NCBI RefSeq assembly: GCF_900094545.1
Contig: NZ_FMAH01000002.1
Coordinates: 186,001 to 250,000, forward strand
DNA length: 64,000 bases
Origin: Martinezella miluonensis
GTDB lineage: Bacteria > Pseudomonadota > Alphaproteobacteria > Rhizobiales > Rhizobiaceae
Direction: 5' to 3'
The position numbers and the translations under genes are program-made. Shown here piece by piece: positions 8,419 through 16,341 of the stretch; the stretch's first letter is position 1; the number at the start of each line of letters is the position of its first letter. Under the pieces are notes generated by a model, which had not been told where the DNA came from, made no database searches, and saw only the letters and a list, made by a program, of their open reading frames with translations.

Positions 8419-8646
8419 ATGAGACCTTCCATAGTCGTGGTGGGGCTGCCCTTGTTCGTCGGCGGCTGCGCATCCACTTTTCCTCCTGACGTTGTCCCGT
8501 CATCGGATGTCGCACAGACGCGTTCTGTCGCTCCCTTCCAATACAATCCCCCTATCTCGGGCTACATCCCGCGCAAGCCTATCGATGCCAAGCCCTGGCG
8601 CCAACAGAACGACCGGCAGTCTCCAGCCAAGGGAGATGCGTCATGA
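8419..8646 (+). CDS. Small lipoprotein in copper operon
   Basis: 75-aa predicted lipoprotein. MRPSIVVVGLPLFVGGCAS has a signal with a V-G-G-C lipobox. The short, proline-rich mature part (PFQYNPPISGYIPRKP) has no known domain. The stop overlaps the start of the next gene by four bases (ATGA), indicating coupling to the outer-membrane factor. An ATG at 8356 in the same frame would put extra residues before the signal and is less likely. It may assist or decorate the neighbouring outer-membrane channel; no function is known. Confidence 0.6.
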   Translation: MRPSIVVVGLPLFVGGCASTFPPDVVPSSDVAQTRSVAPFQYNPPISGYIPRKPIDAKPWRQQNDRQSPAKGDAS

Positions 8647-10088
8647 GCTTAATTCGAACGCTTGCAGTGGTTGCCGTATTTCCAATCATTCTCGGCGGCT
8701 GTGTCAGCGGTGCCGAATATGCCGGGAAGGACGCCGGCTTCTCCACTGTGTCGACTTCGACCAGATCCGCGATGGCGAAGGACGCCGTCTGGGTTCAAAA
8801 CCAGCAGCAGGCAAAGGCGTTGTCCGCGCAGACCAAGGCTCTCCTTTCTCGCGAGAAGAGCCTGGATGTCGATACCGCGGTCCAGATCGCGCTCCTCAAC
8901 AACAAGGGCCTTCAGGCCGCCTATGCCGATCTCGGCGACGGCGCGGCGGATGCTTGGCAGACGACCATGCTGCTCAATCCGACGGCCTCCGTTGGCCTGA
9001 AAGGTATCGGCACGCCCGAGCTTGAAGCATTCAAGACAATCGAGGGGGCGCTCACAGCCAATATCCTCGCACTCATGACCAAGAAACGCGATGTCGCACT
9101 TGCCGACACGCGCTTCCGGCAGGCGCAGCTCAATGCCGCGATCGAGACGCTGCGTCTGGCCGCCGATACCCGCCGCGCCTGGATAACGGCCGTTGCGGCC
9201 GATGAGAACGTTGCCCAGCTCCAGCGTGCGCAGACAGCCGCCGATGCGGCCTCGGAACTGGCGGAGAAGCTGGGAGAAACCGGAGCAATGGCGAAGGGTG
9301 CGCAGGCTCGCGAGCATGCGTTCGCGGCCGAACTTGCAGGAGAAGCGGCCAAGTCGCGGCTGGCAGCCCGGCTCGCCAAGGAAGAACTGACCCGGCTGCT
9401 CGGACTTTGGGGGCCGGACGTGAACTATCGGATACCGAACCGCCTGCCGCCTCTGCCGAAGACGATCGCAAAGCGCGACACCATCGAGGCGGATGCGCTT
9501 CGCAACCGGATCGATCTGAAGGTTGCGAGACTGGAGCTGGAGGCGTCCGCACAATCCTACGGCCTGACGGAAGCCACCCGCTATGTCACCGACCTGGAGC
9601 TCACGACTGGACTCGAGGCCGAGCGCAGCCGCGAGGATGGGGCCAAGAAGGTCGACTTCACGGGATCGGCCGATATCGGCTTTGCCATTCCCATTTTCGA
9701 CAGTGGCAAAGCCCGCATGCGGAAGGCGGAGCTGGCCTATATGCGCTCGGCCAATCGACTTGCGGAAAAGGCTGTGAACGTCCGCTCCGAGGCGAGATCG
9801 GCCTATGAGGCCTACCGCTCAAGCCTCGATATCGCCCGTCACTATCGCAACAATGTCGTGCCGCTGCGCAGCAAGGTCGAGGAGCAATCGCTCCTGACCT
9901 ACAACGGCATGATCACCAACACTTTCGAGCTGCTCACCGACACGCGCGAGACGATCAACGCCCTCGTGCAGTCCGTCAACGCCAAGCGCGACTTCTGGCT
10001 CGCGGAGGCCAATCTCGCTCCTGCCATCTATGGCGGCGGCTCTTCCCCCGGCCCCTCCGAAACCGCAGCCGCCGGCTCCGACGAGTAG
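8643..10088 (+). CDS. TolC/CusC-type outer-membrane factor (lipoprotein)
   Basis: Outer-membrane efflux channel subunit of 481 aa. It starts with a lipoprotein signal (FPIILGGCVSG), as in CusC/NodT-type factors. The body has the long helical OEP repeats: VDTAVQIALLNNKGLQAAYADLG in the first half, LRNRIDLKVARLELEASAQ in the second, and IGFAIPIFDSGKARMRKAEL. It is four bases overlapped with the lipoprotein gene before it and 13 bases before the multicopper oxidase. No RND pump or CusB-type fusion protein lies with it. Either the channel works with a pump encoded elsewhere or it serves another purpose in this periplasmic copper operon. Confidence 0.85.
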   Translation: MSLIRTLAVVAVFPIILGGCVSGAEYAGKDAGFSTVSTSTRSAMAKDAVWVQNQQQAKALSAQTKALLSREKSLDVDTAVQIALLNNKGLQAAYADLGDGAADAWQTTMLLNPTASVGLKGIGTPELEAFKTIEGALTANILALMTKKRDVALADTRFRQAQLNAAIETLRLAADTRRAWITAVAADENVAQLQRAQTAADAASELAEKLGETGAMAKGAQAREHAFAAELAGEAAKSRLAARLAKEELTRLLGLWGPDVNYRIPNRLPPLPKTIAKRDTIEADALRNRIDLKVARLELEASAQSYGLTEATRYVTDLELTTGLEAERSREDGAKKVDFTGSADIGFAIPIFDSGKARMRKAELAYMRSANRLAEKAVNVRSEARSAYEAYRSSLDIARHYRNNVVPLRSKVEEQSLLTYNGMITNTFELLTDTRETINALVQSVNAKRDFWLAEANLAPAIYGGGSSPGPSETAAAGSDE

Positions 10089-10101
10089 AAAGGATATCTC
10101 A

Positions 10102-11448
10102 ATGTTCAACAGAAGACAGTTCTTCGGCGCGGGAGCCGTCATGCTCGCAGCTGGCGCATGGACCAAAACGTCAGCCATGGGATTGCCCGAGGCTCCCTCC
10201 ATGGCGTCTGCAGACATGCAGCCACCCATTCATCCCTCATCCGGACCGGATTACCAGCCGGTCGTAACACTCAACGGCTGGACCCTGCCCCACCGCTTGA
10301 ACAACGGCGTCAAGGAGTTCCATCTTGTCGCCGAGCCGGTGGAGCGCGAGATGGCCAACGGCATGACGGCCTATCTCTGGGGCTACAACGGCCAATCGCC
10401 CGGCCCGACGATCGAAGCGGTGGAAGGCGACCGGGTGCGCATCTTCGTCACGAACAAGCTGCCGGAGCATACGACCGTCCACTGGCATGGCATGATCCTT
10501 CCATCGGGCATGGATGGCGTCGGCGGCCTGACGCAGCCGCACATCCCAGTCGGCAAGACCTTCGTCTACGAGTTCGATCTCGTGAAGTCGGGCACCTTCA
10601 TGTACCACCCGCATTCGGACGAGATGGTGCAGATGGCGATGGGCATGATGGGCTTCTTCGTCGTCCATCCGAAGGACCCGAAATTCATGCGGGTCGACCG
10701 CGACTTCGTCTTCCTCCTCAACGCCTACGATATCGATCCCGGCTCCTATGTGCCGCGCGTCATGGAAATGACCGACTTCAACATGTGGTGCTGGAACAGC
10801 CGCGTCTTTCCCGACATCACGCCACTTGTCGTCTCGAAGAATGACCGCGTGCGCGTGCGCGTCGGCAACCTGACGATGACCAATCATCCGATCCATATGC
10901 ATGGCTACGACTTCGAAGTGACCTGCACCGACGGAGGCTGGGTCAGGCCCGAAGCACGCTGGCCCGAGGTCAGCATCGATATCCCCGTCGGCGCCATGCG
11001 GGCCTATGAATTCGACGCCAAATACGGGGGTGACTGGGCGATCCATTGCCACAAGTCGCATCACACGATGAACGCCATGGGACATGACATTCCGACCTTC
11101 ATCGGCGCCGACAAATCCAAGCTCGCCGCCAAGATCCGCAAGCTTCAGCCTGATTACATGCCCATGGGCACCAAGGGCATGGCCGATATGGGCGAAATGG
11201 AAATGCCCATACCCGAGAATACCGTTCCCATGATGACCGGATGGGGTCCGCATGGCCCGATCGAAATGGGCGGCATGTTCTCGGTCGTGAAGGTCCGCGA
11301 GGGTATCTCCGCGGACGATTACTCCGATCCGGGTTGGTACGAAAACCCGCCAGGAACGCAGGCCTGGGAATGGACCGGTGACATGCCGGAGCAGACTAGA
11401 GCGAAGGATGCCAACACCCAGATTACTTCGAAGCCGACCAAACAATGA
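10102..11448 (+). CDS. Tat-exported two-domain multicopper oxidase
   Basis: Copper oxidase of 448 aa, probably oxidising Cu(I) or other substrates in the periplasm while reducing O2. NRRQFFGAGAVML is a twin-arginine signal. All four copper motifs are present: H-W-H-G (about 127), Y-H-P-H-S-D-E (about 168), H-P-I-H-M-H-G (about 262) and H-C-H-K-S-H-H-T-M-N-A-M (about 315), giving type 1 Cys, His and axial Met plus the trinuclear centre. Only about 90 residues separate the second and third motifs, so the middle domain of CueO/CopA-like three-domain enzymes is missing. The tail (330-448) is Met/Gly rich (MPMGTKGMADMGEMEMP), typical of copper-resistance oxidases. ATG 10102 has AAAGGA 7 bases upstream. 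Confidence 0.9.
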   Translation: MFNRRQFFGAGAVMLAAGAWTKTSAMGLPEAPSMASADMQPPIHPSSGPDYQPVVTLNGWTLPHRLNNGVKEFHLVAEPVEREMANGMTAYLWGYNGQSPGPTIEAVEGDRVRIFVTNKLPEHTTVHWHGMILPSGMDGVGGLTQPHIPVGKTFVYEFDLVKSGTFMYHPHSDEMVQMAMGMMGFFVVHPKDPKFMRVDRDFVFLLNAYDIDPGSYVPRVMEMTDFNMWCWNSRVFPDITPLVVSKNDRVRVRVGNLTMTNHPIHMHGYDFEVTCTDGGWVRPEARWPEVSIDIPVGAMRAYEFDAKYGGDWAIHCHKSHHTMNAMGHDIPTFIGADKSKLAAKIRKLQPDYMPMGTKGMADMGEMEMPIPENTVPMMTGWGPHGPIEMGGMFSVVKVREGISADDYSDPGWYENPPGTQAWEWTGDMPEQTRAKDANTQITSKPTKQ

Positions 11449-11483
11449 CAACCAGACATCTATCAACTGCAAAGGATTTCAAA

Positions 11484-11963
11484 ATGAAGAAACTCGCAAT
11501 CGCACTCCTGCTCGCAGCGCTCGCCGGCCCCGCTTTCGCATCGGGAAGCCATGCCGGGGGCCATGACGAAAAGCTCGCCGTCGGTGAACCTGGCGACAAG
11601 GCCAAGGCGACGCAGACAATCCGTGTGACCATGAAGGAAACCGAAGACGGCAGGATGCTTTTCCAACCGGCCGTCATCAAGGTCCGCAAAGGGCAGACGG
11701 TAAAGATCGCGCTCAAGAACGCCGGCCAAAGCGACCATGAATTCGTGCTCGATCGAGAAGACAAGATCCTCGAGCACAAGGCCGTCATGGCGAAGTTTCC
11801 GGAAATGGAACATTCCGACGCCAACTCGATCCGGCTCGCCGCCGGTCAATCCGGCGAGATCGTCTGGAAGTTCAGCAACGACGGCGAGTTCAAATTCGCC
11901 TGCCTCATTCTCGGTCACTACGAGGCGGGCATGCATGGCGACGTATCCGTGGCCACCAACTGA
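11484..11963 (+). CDS. Periplasmic cupredoxin-like copper protein
   Basis: 159-aa protein with a Sec signal (MKKLAIALLLAALAGPAFA-S), then a plastocyanin/azurin-like cupredoxin domain. Type 1 copper ligands are visible: H in SDHEFVLD, then C-L-I-L-G-H-Y-E-A-G-M giving Cys, His and Met. The start after the signal is His rich (GSHAGGHDEK). ATG 11484 has AAAGGA 7 bases upstream; an upstream ATG at 11445 overlaps the oxidase stop but would precede the signal peptide. It may shuttle electrons or copper between the oxidase and the CusF-like protein next to it. Confidence 0.85.
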   Translation: MKKLAIALLLAALAGPAFASGSHAGGHDEKLAVGEPGDKAKATQTIRVTMKETEDGRMLFQPAVIKVRKGQTVKIALKNAGQSDHEFVLDREDKILEHKAVMAKFPEMEHSDANSIRLAAGQSGEIVWKFSNDGEFKFACLILGHYEAGMHGDVSVATN

Positions 11964-11989
11964 AGCCTTGAAGAACAGGAGAAACCAGC

Positions 11990-12274
11990 ATGAAGAATCT
12001 CGTTAGAATTGCCCTTATCGCCACCTTGACTATCGGCGCTGCCGCCAGCGTCCAAGCGCAGGAATTCACCAAGGGCGTGGTCAACAAGATCGATACTAAG
12101 ACGAGCAAGGTCACGATCAAGCACGACGAACTGAAAAACCTCGGAATGCCGGCAATGACGATGGTGTTCACCGTCGAAGATCCCGCCATCCGCACCAAGC
12201 TGAAGGAGGGCGCCAACATCGAATTCGTCGCCGAGCGCGTAAATGGCAAGCTGACCGTCACACAGGTGAAATAA
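11990..12274 (+). CDS. CusF-like periplasmic copper-binding protein
   Basis: 94-aa copper chaperone of the CusF / copper-binding OB-fold family (E. coli CusF passes Cu(I) or Ag(I) to the CusB adaptor). A signal peptide ends SVQA-Q. The metal site is IKHDELKNLGMPAMTM: the His and the M-x-M pair are kept, but the Trp that caps Cu(I) in E. coli CusF (N-W-P-x-M-T-M) is replaced by Met. It is the last gene of the copper operon and is followed by a strong terminator at 12280. Its usual pump partner, CusA/CusB, is absent here. Confidence 0.85.
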   Translation: MKNLVRIALIATLTIGAAASVQAQEFTKGVVNKIDTKTSKVTIKHDELKNLGMPAMTMVFTVEDPAIRTKLKEGANIEFVAERVNGKLTVTQVK

Positions 12275-12279
12275 TTGGT

Positions 12280-12315
12280 GGAGGCCGGGCTCTTCGGACC
12301 CGGCCTCCATTGCCC
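12280..12315 (+). terminator. Terminator of the copper operon
   Basis: GGAGGCCGGG (12280-12289) pairs perfectly with CCCGGCCTCC (12299-12308) around a 9-base loop, starting 6 bases after the CusF-like stop. The T-run is poor (ATTGCC), but the stem is strong. Confidence 0.7.
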
Positions 12316-12673
12316 TGCTTGAGGGCTCGGTCGTCGCGGCAATATGGCGCGAAATCATCTCTTCGCGCGCAGCGTGATTACCCGGCATCCTCGGCCATTC
12401 AATCCTGAGCAATTTAAGGCGACGCTTCCGTAGAGAATGCTGCGCATGGCGGAGGTCGAACCGACCAGTCACAAGGCGGAACTCCCAACAAGTATTCGGC
12501 GGATGAAGCGACCGTTAATGGGGCACCACTATCTCTTTCATTAATACAAGCTCGCTATCACCACTTGCCTGCTAAATTTCACCGCGCTAAATTACGCAAG
12601 ACTTAGTTGTATTTTTGCCGACACTAGGTCGACGGCCCTGACCACCGCTAACCCGATACTCTTGAATGCTGAC
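12316..12673. other. Intergenic region before bgsB, no gene seen
   Basis: About 360 bases. The second half (about 12530-12640) is AT-richer than its surroundings and is the likely promoter region for bgsBA, but I could not fix a convincing -35/-10 pair. Open frames on the minus strand (to 12472) run antisense through the CusF-like gene and are not credible. Confidence 0.35.
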
Positions 12674-13906
12674 ATGATTTGGAATCATCGCATTACTCGT
12701 GTCACCGTCGGCCTGCTGCTGCTGGCGCTCGCAATTGTGGTCTCCTTGCCCGCGATCACCGGCTATACAAGCCGCGATGGTACCGTCAACGCACGCTTGG
12801 CTCTCGTCAATGCTCCTATCGATGGCGTTATTTCAGGTGAGCCGACCAAAGTTGGCGTTCCTGTCAAAGCCGGCCAGAATCTCGTTGAAATCAGCAATCC
12901 GCGTGTGAACCGCGCGGTGCTGGCTTCACTAGAAGCGGAGCGCAATACCGCCCACGATCGGGTTACGGCCCTGAAAAAGGAACGTGACGAACTCTCGCAA
13001 CTTCGCGAACAATTGGGCAATCGCCTGGAAATCTTCAAACAGGCCACGATTTCGAATCTTGAGCGCGAAGTTGAGATCCTCCGAAAGAGGGTCGAGGTTT
13101 CACAGGCGCAGGATCTCGCCGCACAGGTAGATCTCGACCGCCGCAAGGAGCTGGAATCCAAGGGTATTCTCACCCAAAGGATGGTCGATGCAGCACGCGC
13201 CGCTGGCGCGGCAACCGGCGGTGAGGTCGAAGTCAGCAATCTGACCGTCGATCAATTGCAGCAGCGGCTGAATGCGGTTCGACAGGGTATCTTTGTCTTC
13301 GGAGACGGACAAAATGACGTACCCTACTCCCGCCAGCGCCAGGACGAAGTCATCGTCCACATCAGCGACCTGAACTCACGCATAGCCGAGAATGAAACGC
13401 GGGCGACGGAGGTCGAAAAGCAACTGACAGAAGAAGGCATCCGCGTTAGCAGCCTCGAATCTGCGACTGCAACAGCGCCGTTCGATGGCGTTGTTTGGAG
13501 CCGGAATATCGTGAACGGCTCCAATGTCGTGCTCAATAACGAGTTGATGCGAATTCTGGACTGCCGGGAGCTGTTCGTCGACATCCTTGTCCCCGAAGTC
13601 GATTATGACGAAATCTATCCGGGGCTGGCCGCTCAAGTTCGGCTTCTTGGGCGCAGCGATGTCTTCCAGGGCACGGTCGTTTCCGCAAAGGGCAGTTCGG
13701 CAGCCACGGAAACCGATTCATTTGCGGCGAGCTTGCCGGTTTCATCACAACGCAATGCCCACATCCGGGTTCGTCTCGAACCTTCCTTCATGAACGGTGA
13801 CTTCGAGAATTTCTGCCAGGTGGGCCGGACAGTCCAGGTCAGGTTTCCTCGGCATGGATTAGGCTTTTCGAATTGGGTCAAGAACCTGTGGTTCAGTATC
13901 TTCTAG
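12674..13906 (+). CDS. bgsB: HlyD-type membrane-fusion protein, BgsB-like
   Basis: About 410 aa with one N-terminal membrane anchor (TVGLLLLALAIVVSLPAITGY). A split biotinyl-lipoyl-like domain follows (APIDGVISGEPTKVGVPVKAGQNL ... ATAPFDGVVWSRNIVNGSNVV) around a long coiled coil (residues about 85-150, rich in E/R/L), then a beta-barrel. It partners the glycosyltransferase that overlaps its 3' end. This gene order and pairing match bgsBA of Sinorhizobium meliloti, where BgsB is needed for mixed-linkage beta-glucan production; the name rests on that match. The start could also be a TTG at 12662. It probably helps move the glucan across the periplasm. Confidence 0.72.
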   Translation: MIWNHRITRVTVGLLLLALAIVVSLPAITGYTSRDGTVNARLALVNAPIDGVISGEPTKVGVPVKAGQNLVEISNPRVNRAVLASLEAERNTAHDRVTALKKERDELSQLREQLGNRLEIFKQATISNLEREVEILRKRVEVSQAQDLAAQVDLDRRKELESKGILTQRMVDAARAAGAATGGEVEVSNLTVDQLQQRLNAVRQGIFVFGDGQNDVPYSRQRQDEVIVHISDLNSRIAENETRATEVEKQLTEEGIRVSSLESATATAPFDGVVWSRNIVNGSNVVLNNELMRILDCRELFVDILVPEVDYDEIYPGLAAQVRLLGRSDVFQGTVVSAKGSSAATETDSFAASLPVSSQRNAHIRVRLEPSFMNGDFENFCQVGRTVQVRFPRHGLGFSNWVKNLWFSIF

Positions 13907-15882
13907 CCCTCGCTCCGACCTTTCTCGTGATGGCCTTCTTTCTCCTGGGGCCATTCAATTGGTCGCGTCATCATAGCTGGACGAGGACGATCACCTGCGG
14001 GTTCGTCGCAGCTGTCGCATTGCGCTACTTGCTTTGGCGTCTCACGCAAACCGTTCTTCCCTACCCTTATGATGGGGCTAATTTCTATTGGGTCTGGCTC
14101 GTTTTTATCGTCGAGATATTAGCCTTCACAGACGTCGTACTTTTCCTTGTGCTCATGAGCCGCTACGTCAATCGGAGCGTTGAGACGGACGGGCTGGGCA
14201 GCGTCTTTTTTTCACGTGACGAGCGCGAACTACCGACGGTTGACGTCTTCATTCCCACCTATAATGAGCCGCTCGACGTTCTGGAACGAACAATCGTCGG
14301 CGCTCTATCGCTCGATTACCCCGCGGACAAACTCAAAGTCTATGTCCTCGACGACCAGCGCCGCGACTGGCTCAAAACCTTTTGCGAGCAGAAAAACGCG
14401 CTTCATGTTACGCGCAGCAACAACGCGCACGCCAAGGCCGGCAACATGAATAATGGCCTGCTCGTCAGCTCGGGCGAATTCGTTGCTGTCTTCGATGCCG
14501 ATTTCGTACCCTATCGGCACTTTCTTCGTCGGACACTGCCCTTCTTTTCCGATGAAAGCATCGGCATCGTCCAGACGCCCCAGCATTTTTTCAATGCCGA
14601 CCCGGTGCAGACGAATCTGGGGCTTGAGAACATATGGCCGGACGAACAGCGCCTGTTCTTCGACGAAATCGCGCCGAGCCGCGATGGGTGGGATGTCAGT
14701 TTCTGTTGTGGCTCATGTTCGATCGCCCGACGCAAGGCGATCGACGCGATCGGCGGCTTTCCAACGGAGTCCATCACAGAGGACCTGCTGACCACCCTTT
14801 CCATGCTCAACATGGGCTACAAGACGCGCTATTTGAACGAACGTCTATCGATGGGGCTCGCGGCGGAGAATCTGACCGGTTATTTCGTTCAGCGCGAGCG
14901 CTGGTGCCAGGGAGGCATTCAAACGCTTTACCTGCACAACGGCCCGCTGCGCGGCCCGGGGCTTTCCCTTTTTCAGCGCATTATGTTCCTGCCGGCTTCA
15001 TGGTTGGTGCAGTATCTGGTCCGCTTGATGATCCTGCTCATCCCGATCGCATATCTCTGGTTCGGACTACTGCCACTCTATTTCACGGATATTGCCGACT
15101 ACATCTCCTATCAAGTGCCGCTGCTGGCAGCCTATTTCCTTCTCATGCTATGGATAACGCCAACACGATACTTGCCGATAATCTCAAGTGCCGTCGGAAC
15201 GTTCGCGACCTTCCGAATGCTGCCGACCGTCGTGTCGAGCGTGATAAGGCCGTTCGGCAAGCCCTTCAGGGTGACGCCGAAAGGCAGCAGCAACCAAGCA
15301 AATCAATTCGACGGGTATACGCTTGCCTGGATCGCAACCTTGATCACGATCACCGCCCTCGGGCTGCTGATCGATATTGTCCCCGAGACCACGCAAATTC
15401 AGGCTCAATTTTCGCCGATCGCAGCTTTTTGGGCAGGCATCAACATCGTCGTTTTGGTCATCGCGTCTCTAATTTGTTTTGAGAAACCCCAGCGATTGTT
15501 TCACGCGTTCAAATTGGACGAGCCAGCCGTGGTGGACGATATCCCCGGCCGGCTGGTCAGCCTGGCGCTCGATAAGGCGGTTGTCGCAGTCCCGTTCGAT
15601 TCACGCTTCGAGTCAAAATTGGTCTCTCTGCACCTTGAGGGTTTTGCGCCTTTCGAAACCGAACTGAGGCAGGTCACACAGCGTCGCAGAAGCATCAGCC
15701 GGGGCGGCGACAGGCAAGCGTACTACCTCCACCTTCACTTTGAGCTTGACGGCACTATTCGAGACGAAATGATCGTGAAGCTCTACACCGGAGAATATTC
15801 GCAGGACATTCACGACATCGACAAGGTCGCTGTATCAGTCAATCTTCTGCTACGCTCCTTCGGCCGAACACGCACATTCTAA
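13888..15882 (+). CDS. bgsA: Family-2 glycosyltransferase, BgsA-like mixed-linkage beta-glucan synthase
   Basis: Inner-membrane processive beta-glycosyltransferase of about 664 aa. Core motifs are all present: VFIPTYNEPLDV, VLDDQRRDW, AKAGNMNNGL, D-A-D (about 203), T-E-D (about 297) and Q-R-E-R-W (about 335). Four to five membrane segments follow, and the ending FGRTRTF closes a cytosolic C-terminal region of about 130 residues. There is no PilZ domain. In S. meliloti BgsA the corresponding C-terminal region is reported to bind cyclic di-GMP and switch on synthesis of a (1,3)(1,4)-beta-glucan. A GTG at 13888 inside the bgsB end is chosen; a TTG at 13873 or an ATG at 13930 are alternatives. 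A cellulose or curdlan-like product cannot be excluded from sequence. Confidence 0.75.
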   Translation: MVQYLLALAPTFLVMAFFLLGPFNWSRHHSWTRTITCGFVAAVALRYLLWRLTQTVLPYPYDGANFYWVWLVFIVEILAFTDVVLFLVLMSRYVNRSVETDGLGSVFFSRDERELPTVDVFIPTYNEPLDVLERTIVGALSLDYPADKLKVYVLDDQRRDWLKTFCEQKNALHVTRSNNAHAKAGNMNNGLLVSSGEFVAVFDADFVPYRHFLRRTLPFFSDESIGIVQTPQHFFNADPVQTNLGLENIWPDEQRLFFDEIAPSRDGWDVSFCCGSCSIARRKAIDAIGGFPTESITEDLLTTLSMLNMGYKTRYLNERLSMGLAAENLTGYFVQRERWCQGGIQTLYLHNGPLRGPGLSLFQRIMFLPASWLVQYLVRLMILLIPIAYLWFGLLPLYFTDIADYISYQVPLLAAYFLLMLWITPTRYLPIISSAVGTFATFRMLPTVVSSVIRPFGKPFRVTPKGSSNQANQFDGYTLAWIATLITITALGLLIDIVPETTQIQAQFSPIAAFWAGINIVVLVIASLICFEKPQRLFHAFKLDEPAVVDDIPGRLVSLALDKAVVAVPFDSRFESKLVSLHLEGFAPFETELRQVTQRRRSISRGGDRQAYYLHLHFELDGTIRDEMIVKLYTGEYSQDIHDIDKVAVSVNLLLRSFGRTRTF

Positions 15883-15931
15883 CCGAGACATCGAACTTCG
15901 CCCGGTGCTGGCCGGTTGGTTCAAACGGATC

Positions 15932-16207
15932 TTATTTTAGATAGGATCGCAGGACGTCGATCAGTTCCTCCGCCCCGTCGTCGCGCTCGTCCTGTGGAAG
16001 AGCCGCGTCCGCGACATGCATGCGCACGTGATCCTCGATGACCTCGCCCATCAGGCCGTTGATCGCTCCACGAACGGCTGCGATCGCATGCATAACCTCC
16101 GCGCAGCCCTTCTCCTCATCCAGCATCCGCTCGATGCCTTCCATCTGTCCGCGTAGCCGGCGCACGCGGTTAATGAGTTTCTGCTTCTCGCGGATCGTGT
16201 GGGTCAT
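15932..16207 (-). CDS. rcnR: RcnR-type nickel/cobalt-responsive repressor
   Basis: CsoR/RcnR-family four-helix DNA-binding repressor, 91 aa. The metal-ligand set of E. coli RcnR is exactly kept when counted from ATG 16207: H3 (MTH), C35 (KGC), H60 and H64 (EDHVRMH). This favours Ni/Co sensing over formaldehyde-sensing FrmR or copper-sensing CsoR. ATG 16207 has AGGAG at good spacing; a longer in-frame start exists but spoils the H3 position. It is divergent from rcnA, with a G-tract operator in between. Confidence 0.9.
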   Translation of the reverse strand: MTHTIREKQKLINRVRRLRGQMEGIERMLDEEKGCAEVMHAIAAVRGAINGLMGEVIEDHVRMHVADAALPQDERDDGAEELIDVLRSYLK

Positions 16208-16279
16208 GTCTTGCTCCTGTCGGGCTCGCCCGCAGGCGTCCCTTTCTCGGCCTATCATGAAAACCATAGAATTCCAAAG

Positions 16280-16309
16280 TTGACAATAGATACCATACCC
16301 CCCTATATC
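16280..16309 (+). promoter_or_regulatory. rcnA promoter with RcnR-type G-tract operator in its spacer
   Basis: A perfect -35 TTGACA (16280-16285) is followed after 18 bases by TATATC. The spacer and -10 contain ATA-CCCCCC-TAT (16295-16306), a six-C/G tract with an inverted flank. RcnR operators in E. coli are a G-tract flanked by short inverted repeats. Binding here would block RNA polymerase directly. Confidence 0.7.
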
Positions 16310-16341
16310 ATTTTCACTCGCATTTTCCGAAAGACGGCCCC

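Noticed and set aside
10237-11472. 411-codon minus-strand frame rich in His and Asp, looking like a metal-binding protein
   Set aside because: The composition is a shadow of the Met/His-rich multicopper oxidase on the other strand.
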